Shown piece after piece: positions 1 through 5,658 of a stretch of 13,931 nt of DNA. The notes beneath the pieces were generated by a model. That model was not told the DNA's origin, searched no databases, and saw only the letters and a program-made list of their open reading frames with translations. Every line of letters starts with the position of its first letter. The first letter of the stretch is position 1. The translations under genes were made by a program, and so were the position numbers. Where the stretch lies: assembly GCA_030146385.1 (NCBI GenBank), contig JASLBX010000337.1, forward strand, positions 1-13,931, read 5' to 3'. This DNA is from Jiangellaceae bacterium. GTDB taxonomy: Bacteria > Actinomycetota > Actinomycetes > Jiangellales > Jiangellaceae.

Positions 1-143
1 CCAGCGGGGCAGGCCTGGACGCACGGCCGTTGAGCCACTACGCCGTCGGCCCGCTCGACCGGCCCGGCCTCGTGGTGGGGTACGGCCATCTCCGCGCGGA
101 CGCGATCGCATCGGCCGTAGCGGAGCTGGCTCGCCGTACGTAG
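1..143 (+). CDS. MocR/PdxR-type GntR-family regulator with aminotransferase-like domain (3' end only)
   Basis: Only the last 46 or so codons are present; the gene begins upstream of the window. The frame ending in TAG at 141-143 reads SHYAVGPLDRPGLVVGYGHL, then a short helix ending in LARRT. This resembles the C-terminus of MocR-type regulators, where an aminotransferase class I fold ends in a G-L-V-L-G-(Y/F) strand followed by a helix rich in Ala, Val and Leu. These proteins join an N-terminal GntR winged helix to a PLP-binding domain and often control PLP or amino-acid metabolism. Neither the DNA-binding domain nor the PLP lysine lies in the window, so the call rests on a short tail. A plain aminotransferase is the main alternative. 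It converges on the acetyltransferase gene, with 12 bp between their stop codons. Confidence 0.6.
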   Translation, partial: SGAGLDARPLSHYAVGPLDRPGLVVGYGHLRADAIASAVAELARRT

Positions 144-155
144 CGCTCGCAGTGA

Positions 156-611
156 TCAGAAAGTGCCGACGGTCTTCCACATATGCACCAGGTGTCCGTC
201 GTCGATCGGCTCGTGACCCGTCACCACGTAGCCGAGCGCCTCGTACAGCTTGACGTTGCTCACCATCTTCGAGTGGGTGTACAGCCGGACCGCCGAGCAA
301 CCACCGCCGCGGGCCTCTGCCTCGGCGAAGGTGACCAGTGTCCGCCCGATTCCCTCACCCTGGCGGTCCGGACGTACGGCCACGTTCTCGATCAGCAGGA
401 CGTCGTCCTCCGGGATCAGCACGATGACGCCGGTGAGCTCGTCAGCACCGCACACGAAGACAAGGCCACGGGAAATGAGCGAGCCGTAGTCGGCATCCAG
501 CGGTGCCGGCCGCACACCGATCGTCCGAACCCACGGTTCGTATGCGGCGCGGACGATGCCTTCGACGTCGGCCCGATCTGCCGATACCGCCGTACGCACC
601 GTGTGATGCAT
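156..611 (-). CDS. GNAT-family N-acetyltransferase
   Basis: This 151-aa protein is the usual size for a single-domain GNAT enzyme, which transfers an acetyl group from acetyl-CoA to an amine of a small molecule or protein. The acetyl-CoA pyrophosphate-binding motif A is clear: ENVAVRP leads into RQGEGIG at residues 83-89, followed by a helix. Motif B is represented by the LYEALGY segment (residues 122-128), typical of the C-terminal part of the fold. The start ATG (609-611) lies only 2 nt beyond the stop of the upstream VOC gene, so the two are almost certainly co-transcribed and probably translationally coupled. The substrate cannot be told from the sequence. If the promoter facing the VOC gene is real, this gene belongs to the regulon of the adjacent ECF sigma factor. 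Confidence 0.88.
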   Translation of the reverse strand: MHHTVRTAVSADRADVEGIVRAAYEPWVRTIGVRPAPLDADYGSLISRGLVFVCGADELTGVIVLIPEDDVLLIENVAVRPDRQGEGIGRTLVTFAEAEARGGGCSAVRLYTHSKMVSNVKLYEALGYVVTGHEPIDDGHLVHMWKTVGTF

Positions 612-613
612 GC

Positions 614-1021
614 CTACTCGGCGAAGATTTGATCTCCAGAGCCGGACGCGACCTTCCAGAGATGGCTATCCGGATCTGCGAAGTGACCGCTGCGCCCGCC
701 CCACTGTGCATCCTGGGCCGGCTGGATCACCTTGCCACCAGCGCGCTCGGCTTCGGCCAGCACAGTGTCGACACGTTCTCCCGACCGAACCACATAAGAC
801 AGCGTAACGTCCGCGAAGCCACCGCGAGTCGCATCGACTTCGGCGTCGCCGGCGAGGGTCTCATTCGAGTACAGGCCGAGCTTTGCCGTGCTGCCGTTGA
901 TGCTGAACGTGACCCAGATCCCGTAGTCCTCCTGGACCGGCCAGCCGAGATCGCTGTAGAACCGCTTGGCCCGGTCCACATCCTCGACCCTGAGCGTAAT
1001 CGCGCTGATGTGTGGCTGCAT
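614..1021 (-). CDS. VOC (glyoxalase/bleomycin-resistance fold) family protein
   Basis: This 135-aa protein has the paired beta-alpha-beta-beta-beta layout of the vicinal oxygen chelate fold. The first half opens with ITLRVEDVDRAKRFYSDLGW, and the second half closes with the signature FADPDSHLWKVA. The superfamily includes glyoxalase I, ring-cleaving dioxygenases and drug-binding proteins. The usual metal ligands look replaced: Lys stands where FADPDGH-x-WEV proteins have the Glu, and Thr/Leu stands where the first His is expected. I therefore infer a binding or non-metal role rather than a dioxygenase. A good ribosome binding site, GAGGAGA, lies on the minus strand at 1029-1035, 7 nt before the ATG. 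It is the first gene of a two-gene unit with the acetyltransferase and is divergent from the sigma factor gene, with promoter-like elements in between. Confidence 0.87.
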   Translation of the reverse strand: MQPHISAITLRVEDVDRAKRFYSDLGWPVQEDYGIWVTFSINGSTAKLGLYSNETLAGDAEVDATRGGFADVTLSYVVRSGERVDTVLAEAERAGGKVIQPAQDAQWGGRSGHFADPDSHLWKVASGSGDQIFAE

Positions 1022-1034
1022 CGCTGTGTCTCCT

Positions 1035-1061
1035 CGTCACAATCTCCGGACTTGCTTCGTC
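1035..1061 (+). promoter_or_regulatory. Candidate ECF41-type promoter for the sigma factor gene (autoregulation)
   Basis: CGTCACA at 1035-1041, a 16-nt spacer and CGTC at 1058-1061 differ by one base from the promoter I recall for ECF41-type sigma factors (TGTCACA-N16-CGTC). Transcription would start near 1067-1070, giving a leader of about 30 nt to the sigma gene ATG at 1098. The leader contains AGGAG at 1083-1087. The consensus is quoted from memory; the sequence match and spacing are directly visible. Confidence 0.62.
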
Positions 1062-1069
1062 ACCACATT

Positions 1070-1096
1070 GACGGACGGCGACAGGAGAATGTGACC
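1070..1096 (-). promoter_or_regulatory. Candidate ECF41-type promoter for the VOC-GNAT unit
   Basis: Read on the minus strand, GGTCACA (1096-1090), a 16-nt spacer and CGTC (1073-1070) form the same bipartite motif as on the plus strand, with identical spacing. Transcription would start near 1061-1064, giving a leader of about 40 nt to the VOC start at 1021. The two promoters face each other and are exact mirror positions about 1065.5, with an 8-nt core between the CGTC elements. The -35 element lies just upstream of the sigma gene start codon, so binding here could also affect sigma gene expression. Confidence 0.62.
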
Positions 1097-1097
1097 G

Positions 1098-1967
1098 ATG
1101 GACGACCACGAGTGGCTGGCACAGCAGTTCGAGCAGAACCGGGCCCACCTACGAGCAGTGGCGTACCGGATGCTCGGCTCGCTCACCGAAGCCGACGACG
1201 CCGTGCAGGAAGCGTGGCTTCGCCTGAGCCGCTCCGACTCCAGCGGTGTCGCGAACCTCGGCGGATGGCTCACGACCGTCGTGAGCCGGGTGTGTCTGGA
1301 CATGCTGCGAACACGCACTTCGCGTCGCGAGGAGTCGTTCGATATCTACCAATCCGATCCTGTGGCAGCGAACGGCGGCCACCCAGAGGACGAGGCACTC
1401 CTGGCCGATTCCGTCGGCGCCGCCATGTTGGTCGTGCTCCAGGCGCTTCCGCCGGCCGAACGGGTCGCCTTCGTCCTCCACGACATGTTCAGCATCCCCT
1501 TCGACGAGATCGCCACGATCGTCGGACGCTCACCCGCGGCGGCCCGCCAACTCGCCAGCCGGGCGAGGCGCAGGGTCCAAGGGACCAGCCCGACACCGGA
1601 TGCCGACCTCGAGCGGAAACGTGCCGTTGTCGACGCCTTCCTCGCCGCGTCCCGTGGCGGGAACTTCGAGGCACTGCTCGCCGTGCTCGATCCGGAGGTT
1701 GCGGTCCGAGCTGACGGCGCCGCCGTCGCGATGGGGGCAACTGGCGAGGTCTACGGCGCCCAGGCAGTCGCCGAGACGTTCGCCGGACGCGCCCGCGCCG
1801 CCCGTCCTGCGCTCATCGATGGCGTACCCGGCCTCGTGTGGCTTCAGCAGGGCACGCCTCGGGTCGTCTTCGCGTTCACGGTTTCCGATGGCACGGTCAC
1901 CGAGATCGAGATGGTCGCCGAGCCGGAGCGCATCGATCAGCTTGAGCTGACCATGCTGGACGAGTGA
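1098..1967 (+). CDS. ECF RNA polymerase sigma factor with C-terminal SnoaL-like domain (SigJ/ECF41-like)
   Basis: This 289-aa protein redirects RNA polymerase to a small set of promoters. Sigma region 2 spans about residues 10-75, including AYRMLGSLTEADDAVQEAWL and WLTTVVSRVCLDMLR. Region 4 spans about residues 115-160, with LPPAERVAFVLHDMFSIPFD then the IVGRSPAAARQLASRARRRV helix-turn-helix. From about residue 170 to the end a SnoaL/NTF2-like domain replaces the anti-sigma factor used by most ECF systems; in related families it contacts the sigma core and tunes activity. The DGGGK and NPDKL signatures I associate with canonical ECF41 are not intact; RADGAAVAMG and EPERIDQL occupy similar places. 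It may therefore belong to a neighbouring SnoaL-fused ECF group. The ATG is preceded by AGGAG (1083-1087), and its promoter region looks autoregulated. Confidence 0.92.
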   Translation: MDDHEWLAQQFEQNRAHLRAVAYRMLGSLTEADDAVQEAWLRLSRSDSSGVANLGGWLTTVVSRVCLDMLRTRTSRREESFDIYQSDPVAANGGHPEDEALLADSVGAAMLVVLQALPPAERVAFVLHDMFSIPFDEIATIVGRSPAAARQLASRARRRVQGTSPTPDADLERKRAVVDAFLAASRGGNFEALLAVLDPEVAVRADGAAVAMGATGEVYGAQAVAETFAGRARAARPALIDGVPGLVWLQQGTPRVVFAFTVSDGTVTEIEMVAEPERIDQLELTMLDE

Positions 1968-1989
1968 TCGGACGAAGTCATTCGTCCAG
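1956..1989 (+). terminator. Hairpin pair at the end of the sigma factor gene (possible terminator)
   Basis: Two mutually exclusive perfect stems share the same right arm. One is GGACGAA (1970-1976) with TTCGTCC (1981-1987) and a 4-nt loop. The other is CTGGACGA (1956-1963) with TCGTCCAG (1982-1989). The tight stem just past the TGA fits a terminator or mRNA-stabilising hairpin, but no U-run follows, so termination is uncertain. The rest of 1968-2099 shows nothing recognisable apart from a GAGGAG at 2082-2087 ahead of the next gene. Confidence 0.4.
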
Positions 1990-2099
1990 CGTCGCGGTGA
2001 CCGTCTCGCCTCCGTGGCAAATCGCTGCCAGCGCAAGTCGACAACGCCAGACAATTGGGCGCCCCAACCTGCGCGTCGAGTGAGGAGTATGTTCGGGCG

Positions 2100-3065
2100 A
2101 TGGAGCAGGTCACAGACGGGAGCGGGCGCCCATTCGATCTTCATGACCGGGCCATCGTCGAGCGATGTATAGGGATGCCCATCACAACGCTGGATGAAGC
2201 TCCCGGGCCGCGCTCGACGTCCTACGCTGTGCGACGCTTAATGATCGACTTGGCCGATGGCCGCACGCTTGACGTGTTCCACAAGGACTTTGATGTCTCG
2301 CCCCATCCGCCGGACGTCGCTCTGTCCAGAGGAAGGCGGGAGTGCTTCGTATACGAAAACATACTCGTCGGCCAGGGGCTCGGGACACCGGAGCTCTACG
2401 GTGCAGTGTGGGACGACGGCTACGACCGGCACTGGCTCTTGCTCGAGTTCGTCCATGGACACAAGCTTCGTCGTGATCCCGCCGACGAACGCATCGCCGC
2501 AGCCCGATGGCTCGGAGACCTCCATCGGCGAATCGAAGGTGTGGTCGACCAGCCAGGCCCGCTGCTCAGCTATGACCAGCCCTATTTCGCGGATACGGCA
2601 AAACGCGCCGTATCCGCGGTTGGTGCGCGCTTCGAGGACCTTCACCGGCGACTCTTGGCCGTGTTGAATGACTACGAGGCGATCATTGCTCGGATCTGCT
2701 CAAACGAACGAACATTGGTGCACGGCTCGTACCGAGCGAAGAACATCATCGTCGACGCCTCGACAGAACCAGTGCGGATCTGCCCTGCCGATTGGGAGTT
2801 GGCCGCCGTAGGCCCCCGGCTCCACGATCTCGCCTTTCTCGCCGACGGATGTCAGCCCGCGCTAACCGAGCAGCTCTGCGTGTCCTACGCCGCTGCGGCC
2901 GGCCTACAGAACTTCTCTGCAGATCACATGCTCCGAGAGCTCAATCAGCTCCGGATGCACAAGGCATTGCGATCACTGGCCCGTTCCTTCGAGTGGAACT
3001 ACCCGGAGGCCACCGTGGCGAAGCTCGTCGCCCGGTTGGAACGGATCCGGAATCACCTCGGCTGA
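2100..3065 (+). CDS. Aminoglycoside-phosphotransferase-fold protein with altered catalytic loop
   Basis: From ATG 2100 this encodes 321 aa of the APH/choline kinase-like fold. An N-lobe Lys sits in VFHKDF (K62), the hinge region reads HWLLLEFVHGHKL, and the catalytic loop is LVHGSYRAKNIIV (H208, S210, N215). The metal-binding segment is CPADWELAAVGP (D231). Normal members have HGD in the catalytic loop. Here the catalytic Asp is Ser, although the Asn and the DWE Asp are kept. I recall a related actinobacterial group with HGE and a similar C-P-x-DWE-x-AA segment next to glycosyltransferase genes, so it may be a specialised or inactive kinase. A TTG at 2055 would add 15 residues; I prefer ATG 2100 because GAGGAG (2082-2087) lies 12 nt before it. 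Codon 47 is a TTA. The gene precedes the glycan operon in the same direction, 187 nt upstream, so it may be transcribed separately. Confidence 0.82.
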   Translation: MEQVTDGSGRPFDLHDRAIVERCIGMPITTLDEAPGPRSTSYAVRRLMIDLADGRTLDVFHKDFDVSPHPPDVALSRGRRECFVYENILVGQGLGTPELYGAVWDDGYDRHWLLLEFVHGHKLRRDPADERIAAARWLGDLHRRIEGVVDQPGPLLSYDQPYFADTAKRAVSAVGARFEDLHRRLLAVLNDYEAIIARICSNERTLVHGSYRAKNIIVDASTEPVRICPADWELAAVGPRLHDLAFLADGCQPALTEQLCVSYAAAAGLQNFSADHMLRELNQLRMHKALRSLARSFEWNYPEATVAKLVARLERIRNHLG

Positions 3066-3068
3066 CAC

Positions 3069-3099
3069 CCGGCTCCTGTTGACGACTAAACCCAGCCGG
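3069..3099 (+). terminator. Weak long-loop hairpin after the first phosphotransferase gene
   Basis: CCGGCT (3069-3074) pairs perfectly with AGCCGG (3094-3099) and is followed by ATTT. The 19-nt loop and short T-run make this at best a weak terminator. The remaining intergenic sequence up to 3252 is relatively AT-rich around 3120-3160 and probably carries the promoter of the glycan operon. Confidence 0.28.
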
Positions 3100-3252
3100 A
3101 TTTCTCCACAGGTTGCCTTTGATTTGGCATATCCGCGCTGGCCGGAAGCGTGTTATAACGGGTGTCTAGCTGGTGGGTGGTTTCATCCGCCAATGGCGCT
3201 TTGACTTCTCGGCGTGCCGCGTCCCGGGCCGAGACAAGGGGGGAGGGCGTTG

Positions 3253-5658
3253 ATGTTACGGGTCATGCCTGATGGCGGACATCTGCGCCTCGCAGACATG
3301 CCATTTCGCGTCAAAGGCGTTACATACGGCAGCTTCGGCAAGCGGCAGGACGGCTGGCCCTTTCCCGAACCTCAACAGATCGAGGCCGACCTCGTCGCGA
3401 TCGCCGAGTGTGGCCTCAACACCGTCCGCACCTATGCGGTCCCGCCGCCCGACCTGCTGGACAGCGCTCGGGCACACGGCCTGCGGGTGCTGGTGGGGCT
3501 TGACTACCCGGACTGGCGGATGCACGCGGACATCGGCGTGCGCGCGCACCGTCGCGTCAGAGCCGACGGCCTGCAAGCGGTGCGGCAAGCCCTGGAGGCG
3601 TGCGCGGGCCGGCCCGAAGTTCTGGCGATATCGGTGGGCAATGAGGTGCCGTCCGACATCGTCCGGCTGAACGGGCGCCCCGCGGTGGAAGATCTACTCT
3701 CCGAGCTGGTGTCCTCGATCCACGCGGGCGACCCGGACGTGCTGGCGACGTACACCGGCTATCCGACGGCCGAGTACCTGCGCGTCGAGGGGCAGGATCT
3801 GATCACATTCAACGTGTTTCTGGAGAAGGCCGAGCAGCTCCGTCCCTACCTTCACCACCTCCAGCGGCTGGCTGGCGGCCGGCCGCTGATCGTCACGGAA
3901 CTCGGCCTCGCCGCGGAGCTGCACGGCGACGAAGAGCAAGCCCGGTCACTGGCGATGCAGCTCGATATCGTCGATGAGGTCGGATGCGCGGGAGCCACCA
4001 TCTTCTCCTGGACAGACGAGTGGGTGACGTCCGCTGGCCCGGTCGAGGGCTGGGGATTCGGCCTCACCCGCACCGACCGGAGCCCGCGGCCGTCGCTTGG
4101 TGTCGCCGCACGATGGTCAACGCGGAAGATCCAGGACGTCCGGCCCTCGTGGCCAGCTGTGACCGCGGTAGTGTGCGCGTACAACGAGGAGCGGCGCATC
4201 GGCGGATGCCTCGACTCCCTTGCGCGCGTCAAGTACCCGGATTTCGAGGTCCTGGTGTGTGACGACGGGTCGAGTGACCGGACCCGCGAGATCGCCGAGC
4301 GCAGCGGCTTCACCGTCCTTCCTCTGCCACACGCCGGACTGAGCACGGCCCGTAATGCCGGGTTGGCCCAGGCGACCGGCGACATCGTCGCCTATCTGGA
4401 CGCAGACGCCGCCTGCCATCCCGAGTGGCCGTACCACCTGGCGCTCGCCTTCGACAATCCACGAGTGGTGGCGGCCGGCGGCCCGAACCTACCGTTCCCC
4501 GGGGCTGGACTCGTCGAGCGAGCCGTCGCCTTCTCGCCGGGCGGCCCCGCCGAAGTACTCGTCAGCGATACGCGAGCCGAGCACGTTCCCGGCTGCAACA
4601 TGGCGTTTCGCCGATCGGCGTTGATCGATATCGGGGGCTTCGATCCTGCGTACACCGCCGCCGGAGATGACGTCGACGTGTGCTGGAAGTTGCTCGACCG
4701 GGGCGGCGAGATCGCCTTTGCAACCGCCGCGCAGGTGCTGCATCACCGCAGGGACACCATCGCCGGCTATCTGCGCCAGCAGCGGACCTACGGCCGGGCC
4801 GAGCGGATGCTCCAGGGCCCGCACCGGCACCGATTCAACCGTCTGGGAGCGGCGCGCTGGAGCGGTGTGCTGTACGGCGGGCCGCGGATCCTGCCCTGGC
4901 TCCTGCGACCGGTCGTCTACCACGGACACATGGCGATCGCGCCGTACCAGATCGAGATGCGGGACCGCGCGGCTACCGCCGGGATGTGGGCTGCCGCGCT
5001 CATTCCTGTGATCACAGCGGCGGCCGTCCTCGCCATCCCTGCTGCACTGATCTGGCCGGTCGCGCTTGCCGTGCCGGCCGCCGCCGGGGTGCTCATGGGT
5101 GCCTATGCCTGCGCGGTCAGTGCCGCTGTCCAACCACCTCCCCGAGATCCGCGCCCGTGGCGGCTTCGTACGCTCGTCGGCCTGCTCCACGTTCTACAAC
5201 CGGTTGCCCGGGCATGGGGCAGACTCCGCAGCCGGCCGCTGCCCTCCCGTGGCGCCAGCGACAGCACCTGGACCGGCCAGCGTGACGATTGGTTGCATGC
5301 CCTTCGCCGTGAGCTGGCCGCACGGTGGTGTGCGGTCCGAATCGGCCCGCCACACGGTTCATGGGACCTCGAGCTGCGGGTCGGTCCCCTGCTGAGATGC
5401 CGGCTCCGGACGGCGGTCCGTTGGCAATGGCACCCTCAAGTCCGGCGGACATGGGCTCTGGTGCCCTTGGCCGTCGCCATCGTCCCCGCCGCTGCGGGCC
5501 TGGCACTGATCGCGCCGAATGCTGCTGCCGCTGTATTGGGCGTCCTGACCATCACTGTCCTGGTCGAGGCCGCCGCGCTGATCAGGCTGTCGGGCGACGC
5601 CATCGCCAGAACAGTGCGCGGGTCGGAGGAGACCGATGATGCCTCAGCAGCCGTATGA
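3253..5658 (+). CDS. Fusion of TIM-barrel glycoside hydrolase-like domain and GT2 glycosyltransferase, membrane anchored
   Basis: This 801-aa protein combines two carbohydrate enzymes. Residues 1 to about 295 look like a GH-A clan TIM barrel (GH2/GH5-like), with candidate acid/base Glu131 in VGNEVP and nucleophile Glu216 in VTELG. No signal peptide precedes it, so this domain should be cytoplasmic. Residues about 300-560 form a GT-A family 2 glycosyltransferase: VCAYNEER (from 307), DDGSSD (337-342), the DAD metal motif (383-385), a GDD acceptor-site segment near 472 and QQRTYGRAE (509-517). Hydrophobic segments at about 577-600, 602-623, 734-755 and 757-778 are likely membrane helices, with a basic soluble stretch between the pairs. 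I chose ATG 3253 because GGAGG (3242-3246) lies 6 nt upstream; TTG 3250 and GTG 3214 are alternatives. The second codon is TTA. The 3' end overlaps the ABC gene by 23 nt. Donor and product are unknown. Confidence 0.88.
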   Translation: MLRVMPDGGHLRLADMPFRVKGVTYGSFGKRQDGWPFPEPQQIEADLVAIAECGLNTVRTYAVPPPDLLDSARAHGLRVLVGLDYPDWRMHADIGVRAHRRVRADGLQAVRQALEACAGRPEVLAISVGNEVPSDIVRLNGRPAVEDLLSELVSSIHAGDPDVLATYTGYPTAEYLRVEGQDLITFNVFLEKAEQLRPYLHHLQRLAGGRPLIVTELGLAAELHGDEEQARSLAMQLDIVDEVGCAGATIFSWTDEWVTSAGPVEGWGFGLTRTDRSPRPSLGVAARWSTRKIQDVRPSWPAVTAVVCAYNEERRIGGCLDSLARVKYPDFEVLVCDDGSSDRTREIAERSGFTVLPLPHAGLSTARNAGLAQATGDIVAYLDADAACHPEWPYHLALAFDNPRVVAAGGPNLPFPGAGLVERAVAFSPGGPAEVLVSDTRAEHVPGCNMAFRRSALIDIGGFDPAYTAAGDDVDVCWKLLDRGGEIAFATAAQVLHHRRDTIAGYLRQQRTYGRAERMLQGPHRHRFNRLGAARWSGVLYGGPRILPWLLRPVVYHGHMAIAPYQIEMRDRAATAGMWAAALIPVITAAAVLAIPAALIWPVALAVPAAAGVLMGAYACAVSAAVQPPPRDPRPWRLRTLVGLLHVLQPVARAWGRLRSRPLPSRGASDSTWTGQRDDWLHALRRELAARWCAVRIGPPHGSWDLELRVGPLLRCRLRTAVRWQWHPQVRRTWALVPLAVAIVPAAAGLALIAPNAAAAVLGVLTITVLVEAAALIRLSGDAIARTVRGSEETDDASAAV

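Noticed and set aside
503..1714. Plus-strand open frame of 403 codons spanning the GNAT, VOC and sigma genes
   Set aside because: It is antisense to two recognisable genes and out of frame with the third. Its protein is Arg/Pro-rich with no domain pattern, typical of a high-GC shadow frame.
3154..3159. TATAAC as a -10 element for the glycan operon
   Set aside because: It resembles a -10 box, but no -35-like hexamer lies 16-19 nt upstream (TTGGCA is 24 nt away), so I could not support a full promoter.
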